A stretch of DNA of 64,000 bases. Source: Agrobacterium fabrum str. C58 (GTDB lineage: Bacteria > Pseudomonadota > Alphaproteobacteria > Rhizobiales > Rhizobiaceae). The DNA lies in NCBI RefSeq assembly GCF_000092025.1, contig NC_003063.2:1-64000 (forward strand), in the 5' to 3' direction. The notes below the pieces were generated by a model. The model did not search any database. It was given only the letters and a program-made list of their open reading frames with translations, and was not told where the DNA came from. The first letter of the stretch is position 1, and every line of letters begins with the position of its first letter. Made by a program: the position numbers and the translations under genes. This document shows, piece by piece, positions 17,950 through 27,550 of this stretch.

Positions 17950-17973
17950 GATGGCGGCCTTGTCGCCGCCATC
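17950..17973 (+). terminator. Hairpin after the binding-protein gene
   Basis: Perfect 9-bp stem GATGGCGGC / GCCGCCATC with a 6-base loop, 13 bases after the stop. A pyrimidine-rich tail follows but no clean T-run, so it more likely stabilises the upstream mRNA or attenuates than fully terminates. Confidence 0.6.
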
Positions 17974-18007
17974 CTTTCCCTTCTGTTTTCATAGGAGTTA
18001 GAGCGCA

Positions 18008-20338
18008 ATGCGTCCCTCTGCCCCGGCCATCTCCAGACAGACACTTCTCGATGAACCCCGCCCGGGCTCATTGACCATTGGCTACGAGCCGAGCGAAGAA
18101 GCACAACCGACGGAGAACCCTCCGCGCTTTTCATGGCTACCCGATATTGACGACGGCGCGCGTTACGTGCTGCGCATTTCGACCGATCCCGGTTTTACAG
18201 ACAAAAAAACGCTCGTCTTCGAGGATCTCGCCTGGAATTTCTTCACCCCGGATGAAGCACTGCCGGACGGCCATTATCACTGGTGTTATGCGCTATGGGA
18301 TCAGAAATCCGCAACAGCGCATTCCAACTGGAGCACCGTACGCAGTTTCGAGATCAGTGAAGCACTGCCGAAAACGCCGCTGCCCGGCAGGTCTGCCCGC
18401 CATGCTGCCGCGCAAACCAGCCACCCTCGGCTGTGGCTCAACTCCGAGCAATTGAGTGCCTTCGCCGATGCCGTTGCGAAGGACCCCAACCATTGTGGCT
18501 GGGCCGAGTTTTACGAAAAATCGGTCGAGCCGTGGCTCGAGCGGCCGGTCATGCCGGAACCGCAGCCCTATCCCAACAACACGCGTGTCGCCACGCTCTG
18601 GCGGCAGATGTATATAGACTGCCAGGAAGTGATCTATGCGATCCGGCACCTGGCCATTGCCGGCCGCGTGCTCGGACGCGACGACCTTCTCGATGCATCC
18701 CGCAAATGGCTGCTGGCCGTCGCCGCCTGGGACACGAAAGGTGCGACCTCACGCGCCTATAATGACGAGGCGGGGTTCCGCGTCGTCGTCGCACTCGCCT
18801 GGGGTTATGACTGGCTGTACGACCATCTGAGCGAAGACGAACGCAGGACCGTGCGATCCGTTCTTCTCGAACGGACGCGGGAAGTTGCCGATCATGTCAT
18901 CGCACACGCCCGCATTCACGTCTTTCCCTATGACAGCCATGCGGTGCGCTCGCTTTCGGCTGTATTGACGCCGGCCTGCATCGCACTTCAGGGAGAAAGC
19001 GACGAGGCTGGCGAATGGCTCGACTATACCGTCGAATTCCTTGCCACGCTCTATTCTCCCTGGGCGGGAACCGATGGTGGTTGGGCGGAAGGTCCGCATT
19101 ACTGGATGACCGGCATGGCCTATCTCATCGAGGCCGCCAATCTGATCCGCTCCTATATTGGTTATGACCTCTATCAACGGCCGTTTTTCCAGAATACCGG
19201 TCGCTTCCCGCTTTACACCAAGGCGCCGGGAACCCGCCGCGCCAACTTCGGCGACGACTCCACCCTTGGCGACCTTCCCGGCCTGAAGCTGGGATACAAC
19301 GTCCGGCAATTCGCCGGCGTCACCGGCAATGGCCATTACCAGTGGTATTTCGATCACATCAAGGCCGATGCGACAGGCACGGAAATGGCCTTTTACAATT
19401 ACGGCTGGTGGGACCTCAACTTCGACGATCTCGTCTATCGCCACGATTACCCGCAGGTGGAAGCCGTGTCTCCCGCCGACCTGCCGGCACTCGCCGTTTT
19501 CGATGATATTGGTTGGGCGACCATCCAAAAAGACATGGAAGACCCGGACCGGCACCTGCAGTTCGTCTTCAAATCCAGCCCTTACGGTTCGCTCAGCCAC
19601 AGTCACGGCGACCAGAATGCCTTTGTGCTTTATGCCCATGGCGAGGATCTGGCGATCCAGTCCGGTTATTACGTGGCGTTCAATTCGCAGATGCATCTGA
19701 ATTGGCGGCGTCAGACACGGTCGAAAAATGCCGTGCTGATCGGCGGCAAAGGCCAATATGCGGAAAAGGACAAGGCGCTTGCACGCCGCGCCGCCGGCCG
19801 CATCGTCTCGGTGGAGGAACAGCCCGGCCATGTTCGTATCGTCGGCGATGCAACCGCCGCCTACCAGGTTGCGAACCCGCTGGTTCAAAAGGTGCTGCGC
19901 GAAACCCACTTCGTTAATGACAGCTATTTCGTGATTGTCGACGAAGTCGAATGTTCGGAACCCCAGGAACTGCAATGGCTTTGCCATACACTCGGAGCGC
20001 CGCAGACCGGCAGGTCAAGCTTCCGCTACAATGGCCGGAAAGCCGGTTTCTACGGACAGTTCGTTTACTCTTCGGGCGGCACGCCGCAAATCAGCGCCGT
20101 GGAGGGTTTTCCCGATATCGACCCGAAAGAATTCGAAGGGCTCGACATACACCACCATGTCTGCGCCACGGTTCCGGCCGCCACCCGGCATCGCCTTGTC
20201 ACCCTTCTGGTGCCTTACAGCCTGAAGGAGCCGAAGCGCATTTTCAGCTTCATCGATGATCAGGGTTTTTCCACCGACATCTACTTCAGTGATGTCGATG
20301 ACGAGCGTTTCAAGCTCTCCCTTCCCAAGCAGTTCTAA
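18008..20338 (+). CDS. PL15 exo-type alginate lyase (Atu3025-like)
   Basis: 776 residues: N-terminal beta-sandwich (about 1-130), central (alpha/alpha) toroid (about 140-450) and C-terminal heparinase II/III-like beta domain. His311, Arg314, Tyr365, Arg199 and His531 fall at the positions I recall for the active site of Atu3025, with Tyr365 in EGPHYWMTG and His531 in SLSHSHGDQN. The family cleaves alginate exolytically to 4-deoxy-L-erythro-5-hexoseulose uronate (DEH). No signal peptide is visible, so it should act in the cytoplasm on imported oligomers. The importer is upstream and an SDR that can reduce DEH is 16 bases downstream. Confidence 0.93.
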   Translation: MRPSAPAISRQTLLDEPRPGSLTIGYEPSEEAQPTENPPRFSWLPDIDDGARYVLRISTDPGFTDKKTLVFEDLAWNFFTPDEALPDGHYHWCYALWDQKSATAHSNWSTVRSFEISEALPKTPLPGRSARHAAAQTSHPRLWLNSEQLSAFADAVAKDPNHCGWAEFYEKSVEPWLERPVMPEPQPYPNNTRVATLWRQMYIDCQEVIYAIRHLAIAGRVLGRDDLLDASRKWLLAVAAWDTKGATSRAYNDEAGFRVVVALAWGYDWLYDHLSEDERRTVRSVLLERTREVADHVIAHARIHVFPYDSHAVRSLSAVLTPACIALQGESDEAGEWLDYTVEFLATLYSPWAGTDGGWAEGPHYWMTGMAYLIEAANLIRSYIGYDLYQRPFFQNTGRFPLYTKAPGTRRANFGDDSTLGDLPGLKLGYNVRQFAGVTGNGHYQWYFDHIKADATGTEMAFYNYGWWDLNFDDLVYRHDYPQVEAVSPADLPALAVFDDIGWATIQKDMEDPDRHLQFVFKSSPYGSLSHSHGDQNAFVLYAHGEDLAIQSGYYVAFNSQMHLNWRRQTRSKNAVLIGGKGQYAEKDKALARRAAGRIVSVEEQPGHVRIVGDATAAYQVANPLVQKVLRETHFVNDSYFVIVDEVECSEPQELQWLCHTLGAPQTGRSSFRYNGRKAGFYGQFVYSSGGTPQISAVEGFPDIDPKEFEGLDIHHHVCATVPAATRHRLVTLLVPYSLKEPKRIFSFIDDQGFSTDIYFSDVDDERFKLSLPKQF

Positions 20339-21103
<765 letters not shown>

Positions 21104-21119
21104 TGATCCGGATCGCCTC

Positions 21120-22289
21120 ATGTCGGTAACGCTCCCCCGGGCTGGCCGGATTGCCATTCTCGGCACCTCGCTCGTCCAGCAGAACCATATTGGTGACGCC
21201 AGCTCGCTTGCCACATCGGCACGCGGCTGGATGAGCTGGGCCGAGGTCCTGTCGCATGGCAGGCTTTGCTGCCCGGTCCACCACGATCCATCCGTGCCGC
21301 CCGGCTGGGAGCCGAGCAACCGGCCGGGCATCAGCCGGTTCTTTTCCGGTCTCAATTTCGGAGTTTCCGGCCAGAAGGCGGTCGAGATCGAACGCCGGCT
21401 GCCGCGGTTGCTGCAATCGGATTTCGATCTGGTCATCATCGATGCCGGCACCAACGACATGATGGTGGAAACGCGCCAGACGATTGCAGACACGCGGGCA
21501 AGGATCGCCTCAGTCCTGCTCGCCGCCGGCAAGACCGTCATTTTGCTTCCCATTCTGGCGCGAAGCACTGGAAAATGGCCGGCGGCCGGTGCAGAGCGGG
21601 CAAAGGCCCACTGGATCAACCGGCAGAGCACCGAATTTGCCGCCAACAACGCCAATTGCCATGTCTTCGACTGGAACGCAGCATGGGTCGATCCTGACAA
21701 CGAATTCGGCGAACCATATCCGGGCTATTCCGATGACGGAACCCATTTTTCCGTAGCCGGCGCCTTTGCGGTCGGGCAATTGCTGGCGGATTATCTCGAA
21801 ACGATCGTGCCCCGTGCGCCGGCCCGGCTCCTGTCAAAGGATGATTGCTTCGATCCGGTCAACAATCCCGCCGGCAATCTCGCATCGGACCTCTCGGCCC
21901 GGATCGTCACCGACGCGGATGAGCAGAATCATCGTCTCGGCGGGCAGCTTGTCCACCCCGGCACGGGAGTATGGGTGGAGGCTATCTGCGATGTGGAGGT
22001 ACCGGCGCATGATGGTGTCCTCGGGATATCGCTGCGACTGAAAGACGTCGCAGCCGAAGGACAGACGGTGACAGCGCTGGCACCGTTTCGTGCCGATGAC
22101 GGCAGGCTTTTTTCCTTTCCGTCCGCACAGTGGCAAGGCGCGTTAAGAACCCCTCCCCTGAAACTGCGGCCGGGCAAAGCACCGCCTGAGCTTTTTCTCG
22201 ATGTGATCCTGCAGCCCGGTTCTCAACCGATTGAGATCGATGTTTCCTGCATCGACATCCACCCCATTTCAAATCCGGTGCGCGCATGA
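21120..22289 (+). CDS. SGNH/GDSL-family hydrolase in the alginate operon
   Basis: 389 residues from ATG 21120, 16 bases after the SDR stop. SGNH blocks: nucleophile Ser17 in ILGTSLVQ (GTS instead of GDS), Asn112 in DAGTNDMM, and Asp206/His209 in DDGTHFS. Residues after about 230 form a second, probably beta-sandwich domain. No signal peptide. SGNH enzymes here could remove O-acetyl groups carried on mannuronate of bacterial alginate, but this is inference from context. Its stop overlaps the next start by four bases. Confidence 0.78.
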   Translation: MSVTLPRAGRIAILGTSLVQQNHIGDASSLATSARGWMSWAEVLSHGRLCCPVHHDPSVPPGWEPSNRPGISRFFSGLNFGVSGQKAVEIERRLPRLLQSDFDLVIIDAGTNDMMVETRQTIADTRARIASVLLAAGKTVILLPILARSTGKWPAAGAERAKAHWINRQSTEFAANNANCHVFDWNAAWVDPDNEFGEPYPGYSDDGTHFSVAGAFAVGQLLADYLETIVPRAPARLLSKDDCFDPVNNPAGNLASDLSARIVTDADEQNHRLGGQLVHPGTGVWVEAICDVEVPAHDGVLGISLRLKDVAAEGQTVTALAPFRADDGRLFSFPSAQWQGALRTPPLKLRPGKAPPELFLDVILQPGSQPIEIDVSCIDIHPISNPVRA

Positions 22290-23320
22290 AACATTCTCAG
22301 GACAAACCACGCCTGCTGATTGCGATGCGTAGCGAGCTTCCAGAAGGCTTCTTCGGTCCGCGCGAATGGGCAAGGCTGAATGCCGTAGCGGACATTATTC
22401 CGGGCTTTCCCCATACGGATTTCGACACGGCGAACGGTGCCGAGGCTCTCGCCGAAGCGGATATTCTGCTCGCTGCCTGGGGTACGCCATCCCTGACACG
22501 CGAACGACTTTCACGCGCGCCGCGGCTGAAAATGCTGGCCTATGCGGCATCATCGGTGCGGATGGTTGCGCCCGCAGAATTCTGGGAGACGTCGGATATT
22601 CTGGTCACGACAGCAGCTTCCGCCATGGCCGTGCCGGTTGCCGAATTCACCTATGCGGCAATCATCATGTGCGGCAAGGATGTGTTTCGATTGCGGGATG
22701 AACATAGAACAGAGCGCGGCACCGGCGTTTTTGGCAGCAGGCGCGGCAGAAGCCTGCCCTATCTTGGCAATCATGCCCGCAAGGTTGGCATTGTCGGCGC
22801 CTCGCGCATCGGGCGGCTGGTGATGGAGATGCTGGCGCGCGGCACATTCGAGATTGCCGTTTACGATCCCTTTCTGTCGGCGGAAGAGGCCGCATCCCTT
22901 GGCGCGAAGAAAGCCGAACTGGACGAGCTTCTCGCATGGTCCGATGTGGTCTCGCTGCACGCGCCGATCCTGCCGGAAACGCACCATATGATCGGCGCCC
23001 GCGAACTGGCGCTGATGGCGGACCATGCCATCTTCATCAACACGGCGCGGGGCTGGCTGGTCGACCACGATGCATTGCTGACTGAAGCGATTTCCGGACG
23101 GCTGCGCATTCTGATTGACACGCCCGAACCCGAGCCCCTGCCCACGGACAGCCCGTTTTACGATCTGCCCAATGTCGTTCTAACCCCCCATATAGCCGGG
23201 GCGCTGGGCAATGAATTGCGCGCACTTTCCGATCTGGCCATTACCGAAATTGAACGTTTCGTGGCGGGACTTGCGCCCCTCCACCCGGTCCACAAGCAGG
23301 ATATGGAACGTATGGCATGA
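22286..23320 (+). CDS. D-isomer-specific 2-hydroxyacid dehydrogenase
   Basis: 344 residues. NAD-binding loop GIVGASRIGRLVMEML, then SLHAPILPETHHMIG, the catalytic Arg in INTARGWLVD, Glu in DTPEPEPLP and His in TPHIAGALG. The middle Gly of GxGxxG is replaced (GASRIG), so cofactor binding may be altered. Such enzymes interconvert 2-keto and 2-hydroxy acids. In this operon a keto sugar acid is a plausible substrate. It overlaps both neighbours by four bases. Confidence 0.85.
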   Translation: MKHSQDKPRLLIAMRSELPEGFFGPREWARLNAVADIIPGFPHTDFDTANGAEALAEADILLAAWGTPSLTRERLSRAPRLKMLAYAASSVRMVAPAEFWETSDILVTTAASAMAVPVAEFTYAAIIMCGKDVFRLRDEHRTERGTGVFGSRRGRSLPYLGNHARKVGIVGASRIGRLVMEMLARGTFEIAVYDPFLSAEEAASLGAKKAELDELLAWSDVVSLHAPILPETHHMIGARELALMADHAIFINTARGWLVDHDALLTEAISGRLRILIDTPEPEPLPTDSPFYDLPNVVLTPHIAGALGNELRALSDLAITEIERFVAGLAPLHPVHKQDMERMA

Positions 23321-24114
23321 GTGGTTCCGACTATTGCTTTTCGACCCTCGGCTGCTCCGAACTCAGCCTGCATGAGACGGCCGACCTGACAGAGCGCCAT
23401 GGCATCGCAAACGTGGAACTGCGCGCACTTTCCGGCACCATCGACCTTATAGCCGCGCTCACTGCCGAATTTGGCACACCTGCCCGATTTGCCGCCTTTC
23501 TGAGCGAACGCAACCTCAGGGTTGCCGCTCTCAACACATCCATGCGGTTATTCGGGAGCGATAGTCTCTCCGAGATCGAGCCCTTCATCGACTGGGCAGA
23601 GGCTGCCAACATCGCCTATCTGCGGATATTCGACGGCGGCAAGAAAATTGGGCCGGAAGATTTGGACCGTTCGGCGGCGCTGCTGGATAATTGGCAAGCC
23701 GTTAGACAGACACGTGGACTGAACGTCGACCTGATGATCGAAACCCATGATGCGCTTTCGGATTTTGAACAGCTTCTCACCTTCATCGAGCAGGTGCCGG
23801 CCGCCCGGATATTGTGGGACACCCACCACACCTGGGCAAAAGGCTCCAATCTCAAAATGGTTTGGCGTCAGATCGAAAGAAACGTCGTCCATCTGCACGT
23901 CAAGGACAGCGTGATGGATAGCGACAGAGAACGGCGCTACGTTTTGCCAGGGCAAGGCGAGTTTCCGATATCAGAGTTGCTTTCGCTTATTCTGCCGAAT
24001 GAACGGCAAATCCCTCTCAGTCTGGAATGGGAACGCCACTGGCATCCCCAACTGCCACCGCTCGCAGATGCACTCAAGGCTGCGCACAGCTGGTGGCGAC
24101 AAGGAGTCTCCTGA
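23317..24114 (+). CDS. Sugar phosphate isomerase/epimerase-like TIM barrel
   Basis: 265 residues of the AP-endonuclease-2/xylose-isomerase-like superfamily. Metal-binding positions are suggested by MIETHDAL, ILWDTHHTW, LHVKD and LEWERHW. Family members isomerise or epimerise sugars and sugar acids or dehydrate inositol derivatives. Overlaps the preceding dehydrogenase by four bases and the following dehydratase by one base (TGATG), so translation is coupled. Exact reaction unknown. Confidence 0.8.
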   Translation: MSGSDYCFSTLGCSELSLHETADLTERHGIANVELRALSGTIDLIAALTAEFGTPARFAAFLSERNLRVAALNTSMRLFGSDSLSEIEPFIDWAEAANIAYLRIFDGGKKIGPEDLDRSAALLDNWQAVRQTRGLNVDLMIETHDALSDFEQLLTFIEQVPAARILWDTHHTWAKGSNLKMVWRQIERNVVHLHVKDSVMDSDRERRYVLPGQGEFPISELLSLILPNERQIPLSLEWERHWHPQLPPLADALKAAHSWWRQGVS

Positions 24115-25361
24115 TGCGCATAGCCGAAATTCACCTCACACCGGTCGCCATTCCCGACAGGCCACTTTTGAACTGCAAAGGTGTCCATCAGCCGCATGCA
24201 CTGCGCACCGTCATCGAGGTCATATGCGATGACGGTACGGTCGGCCTCGGGGAAAGTTACGGAAGTATCAAAGCGCTGGAAGGTCTGCGGCGCGCTGCTC
24301 CGGCACTTATCGGACTGGATCCATTTCATCTGCACGAACTGAAGTCCCGGATCATAGCCGCTTTGCCGGGTGGCGGCGGTATCAATGCCAAATCAGCCGT
24401 CGCCGATCACAAGCTGACGGATGTGGTCGCATCTGCCTTTGAAGTTCCGTGTCTCGACATTCAGGGCAAGCTTCTCGGTCGCCCGGTATGCGACCTCCTC
24501 GGCGGAGCTGTTCGGACCAGTGTACCATTCAGTGCCTATCTGTTTTTCAAGTTTGCGGGGCATATCGGAGAAGCGCCGGACGAATGGGGAGAGGTTCTCA
24601 CACCTGACCAGATGGTTGGGGAAGCGCGCAGAATGGTCGAGAACCACGGCTTCCAATCGCTGAAACTCAAGGGCGGCGTACTCCATCCCGACCTTGAAAT
24701 CGAAACTATGCTGAAGCTTCGGGAAGCCTTTCCGCGTCATCCTTTGCGCATTGACCCAAATGGAGGCTGGACGGTCGAGACTGCGATCCATGTGGCGCGC
24801 AAGCTTGAGAATGTTCTGGAATATCTGGAGGACCCGGTCCTGGGCATGGACCAGATGGCGCAAGTGGCCGCCGCAACCTCAATCCCTCTCGCGACAAACA
24901 TGGTCGTGCTGGAGTTCGATCACATTGCCGCAGCCTTTGAAAAAAAGGCGGTAAAGATAGTGCTTTCCGATCATCACTACTGGGGCGGCCTTCGCGCCGC
25001 ATCCCATCTTTCAAAAATCTGCGAGGTGCTGGACCTAGGTCTTTCGATGCATTCCAACTCACATCTTGGCATCACACTCGCGGCGATGGTCCACGCCGCT
25101 GCTGCGACACCAAATCTCACCTTCGACTGCGACACCCATTACCCCTGGACGGCGACAGACGTCATCGAAGGAACGCCCTTCATTTTCCGCGACGGGAAAC
25201 TTGCCTTGCCGACAAAACCGGGACTTGGCGTATCACTGGACAGGAACAAACTCGCGTCTCTTGCGGCACTTTATGACGAGAGCAGTTTGAAGGAACGCGA
25301 CGACACGGCTTACATGAAGCTTTTTGATCCCGATTACACAAGACGCGTGCCGCGTTGGTGA
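24114..25361 (+). CDS. Enolase-superfamily sugar acid dehydratase (glucarate dehydratase-like)
   Basis: 415 residues from ATG 24114 behind AAGGAG. Enolase-superfamily lid domain first, then the barrel: KxK at Lys184/Lys186 (SLKLKGG), metal ligands Asp214 (RIDPNGG), Glu239 (EDPV) and Asn262 (ATNM), and the Asp286-His313 dyad (LSDHHYWGG, MHSNSHLG). This pattern, including HSNSHLGI and FDCDTHYPW, is that of the glucarate dehydratase group, which dehydrates aldaric acids. Its partner reaction in an alginate operon is unknown; it may serve a different sugar acid taken up by the same importer. Last gene of the operon. Confidence 0.85.
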   Translation: MRIAEIHLTPVAIPDRPLLNCKGVHQPHALRTVIEVICDDGTVGLGESYGSIKALEGLRRAAPALIGLDPFHLHELKSRIIAALPGGGGINAKSAVADHKLTDVVASAFEVPCLDIQGKLLGRPVCDLLGGAVRTSVPFSAYLFFKFAGHIGEAPDEWGEVLTPDQMVGEARRMVENHGFQSLKLKGGVLHPDLEIETMLKLREAFPRHPLRIDPNGGWTVETAIHVARKLENVLEYLEDPVLGMDQMAQVAAATSIPLATNMVVLEFDHIAAAFEKKAVKIVLSDHHYWGGLRAASHLSKICEVLDLGLSMHSNSHLGITLAAMVHAAAATPNLTFDCDTHYPWTATDVIEGTPFIFRDGKLALPTKPGLGVSLDRNKLASLAALYDESSLKERDDTAYMKLFDPDYTRRVPRW

Positions 25362-25393
25362 GGTTGCTGCAAGCTGCCGCGACGTCACCGCAC

Positions 25394-25793
25394 TCAGTGC
25401 TTTTCTGGCATCTGAGGACGCTCTCGCTGCATCCTGACCGTCGTTTCGCCGCCCGCGGCGACTCCGAGAAGCGCCGCGACGACCCCTTGGGCTACAAGAG
25501 CGCCACAGACCGCAACCGCTTCGCGAAACCACGATCCATCCGCCTCTGGATGCGGGCCTGTCAGCACGACGATTCCATTGCCAAAATGGTAACGAGCCGC
25601 GGCAATATCGCCGTTCTGATAGGTGGCAATCTTCTTGAACCCGCGTACGTCTTTCGGCTCTGACATGTACGGACCATCCTGAAAGAAGACCGTCTGCTTT
25701 TCCCCGTCCGCTCGCGAGGTAGGCGCCCATGCACGAGCCGTAAAAGCCGCCTCCCCTCCAAGCAATCGAACTTGCGCCAATCAAAAGTTGCAT
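25394..25793 (-). pseudogene. Remnant of a BPL_N-domain protein
   Basis: On the minus strand, GGFYGSCMGAYLAS (about 25750-25710), the cysteine elbow of the BPL_N/class I amidotransferase-like family, is followed in another frame by VFFQDGPYM, ATYQNGDIAAA and GIVVLTGPHPEADGSW, the C-terminal part of the same family. The N-terminal half is missing and the frame is shifted between the blocks, so the gene is dead. It borders the end of the alginate operon, convergent to it. Confidence 0.72.
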
Positions 25794-25863
25794 AAATGAT
25801 TGACTCTTTTGCCTACGTGGGCAAGCTTCAGTAAGAAAATGACGGGGAACATAACAAATCATC

Positions 25864-26082
25864 ATGTCGCCAGATCGCTTCAATGAATGCCTGCGGGTGA
25901 TCCGCTGGACGCCAATCAACATTGCCTCTGCCCTGCAATGCGAACTCTCCTGGATCGAAGCGCTGGAAGCCGGCAATGAAGCCGTTCCTGATGGGCTCGC
26001 AACATGGCTGGAAACGCTAGCACAAGCTCATGAGGCCCTGCCGCCGCCATCGACCTACCGGGGAAAACGGTCGTCGTTCTGA
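25864..26082 (+). CDS. Small HTH-like protein, 72 residues
   Basis: MSPDRFNECLRVIRWTPINIASALQCELSWIEALEAGN looks like a short XRE-type helix-turn-helix (a 'Cro-like' domain with WxxxLAxAL and a recognition helix), followed by DGLATWLETLAQAHEALPPP. Proteins of this kind are common in Rhizobiaceae as uncharacterised small regulators. No operon partner is evident. DNA binding is an inference from the pattern. Confidence 0.6.
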   Translation: MSPDRFNECLRVIRWTPINIASALQCELSWIEALEAGNEAVPDGLATWLETLAQAHEALPPPSTYRGKRSSF

Positions 26083-26126
26083 CGGGGGTAACAGCTAAAA
26101 ACTTCACCAACAATCGGATCATAGCA

Positions 26127-26531
26127 ATGAAATCTCTTATTGCGGCCATCGGCCTCATCGCCTTCTCAAGCCCTGCCTTCGCAGCTTCCTGCGAGAAAAA
26201 CTTCACCGTTTCGGGTGTGCCGATGGTGACTGCCGTCTCTTACAAGTCCTGGCAGGAGCTGCCGAAAGCCAAGGCACCTGCCGTCCTTCAGAAGCTTGCC
26301 CAGGCAGTCGCGGCAGAAGGCTTCTCCGGGATCCAGATCAACAAGGCACTTTCGTCGATCGATGCCCATCAGGAAACCAGCGGCAGCGGCAGAATTCAGA
26401 CGCTGCGGGTGGTGGCGCGCCAGAAAGGCAACGCTGTCCGGATCGATGCTGTTTTCAATATCCAGGCAGGACAGATCGCTGACAAGAACGTCATTCGCGA
26501 GGGCATCTGCAATATCATAAAGGCCGTGTGA
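26127..26531 (+). CDS. Exported protein of unknown function, 134 residues
   Basis: Clear signal peptide MKSLIAAIGLIAFSSPAFA-A, cleavage near residue 19-20, then a ~114-residue periplasmic domain with two Cys (positions about 22 and 128) that could pair. No family recognised. Stands alone between the small HTH gene and the decayed ROK gene. Confidence 0.65.
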   Translation: MKSLIAAIGLIAFSSPAFAASCEKNFTVSGVPMVTAVSYKSWQELPKAKAPAVLQKLAQAVAAEGFSGIQINKALSSIDAHQETSGSGRIQTLRVVARQKGNAVRIDAVFNIQAGQIADKNVIREGICNIIKAV

Positions 26532-26789
26532 GGCGCAGCTCAACAACATCTGACCTCGGTGGCATGATGCCTTCTATGCACCGAGGCAGGCCTTTGTGTT
26601 GAGCAAAGGCACCTGCTGGCCCTCCTCGCAAACCGAACGCGACAGCACCACAACAGCCATGTCGGAAGTGGGATTGGCCAATGCCGAGGCGCTGAAGCCC
26701 GACCGCTACTATACTGCCGCGTGCATGTGGATGTTCTCCCGGCCCGGCACGATCGATATCGAGCACTGGCGCGATGGACGGCTGGTTCT

Positions 26790-27402
26790 GCCGGTCTCTC
26801 GCGCGCGACTGTCCACCAGAAACTCGCAGGCCTGATCGATGCGGGATTGATCCGTGAGACCGAGGAAACGCGGCCGTCTCTACCGCGGCGCGCAAGGTGC
26901 GGCGGGTGATATCGGCCATATCCAGTTCGCGCGCGAGCCCGCGCCACTCTGCCGCTGCGGCAAGATCGGCTGCGTCGAGGCGCGTGCCGCCGGCTGGGCA
27001 ATCGCCCGCGAGCTGCGCAGGGAGGGCGTCGAGGCCCATACCGCCCGCGACGTGACCCGGCTTGTCGAACTTGGACAGCCGCTTGCCATTCACCTCGTCA
27101 GGGAGTCCGGCCGCATTCTCGGCGAGGTCATGACAAGCCTCGTCAGCATCCTGAACCCGCAGATGATCGTCATCGGCGGCACGCGGGCCATTGCCAACGA
27201 CCATCTTCTGGCCGGCATACGCGAACTGGTCTACAAACGCTCGCTTCCGCTGGCGACCAGGGAACTGGAACTGGTTATCTCGCCGCCAGACCCCGACGCT
27301 GGTATCATAGGCGCCGCCATTCTCGTGGTTGAGGAACAGATGAAGGCGCAGAACGTCGAAATGGTGATGTTGCGTCACAGTGCGCACCCGGCGCTCAGGT
27401 GA
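26790..27402 (+). pseudogene. Internally deleted ROK-family regulator
   Basis: The DNA-binding helix LSRATVHQKLAGLIDAGLI is present near 26795-26850. After about 26890 the sequence jumps, in another frame, to the ROK C-terminal half: GAAGDIGHIQFA, then the zinc motif CRCGKIGCVEA, NPQMIVIGG and an intact C-terminus to 27402. The segment between (roughly 150 residues including the sugar-binding ATPase half) is missing, so it is not functional. The frame from 26854 alone still encodes 182 residues. Bases 26532-26790 hold no recognisable gene. Confidence 0.72.
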
Positions 27403-27550
27403 AGGAACAGATTTGCGCTCAGTCCGAGCTTTGCTGTCAAATGTGAACAACAGTGGCTCGCCCGACGCGACTTGTCTAATTGGTCAGCGCCGTGAAACAG
27501 GTATCGAAAAACTCCAAACCATGTGACCAAAGCCGATCAGCACTGACATA

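Noticed and set aside
18749..19987. Long minus-strand frame (412 codons) opposite the alginate lyase
   Set aside because: Antisense shadow of a GC-rich gene; the plus-strand frame carries all lyase motifs.
26532..26790. Possible upstream part of the ROK gene or another decayed gene
   Set aside because: One frame has some hydrophobic/aromatic pattern (YYTAACMWMFSRPG) but it matches no family I recognise.
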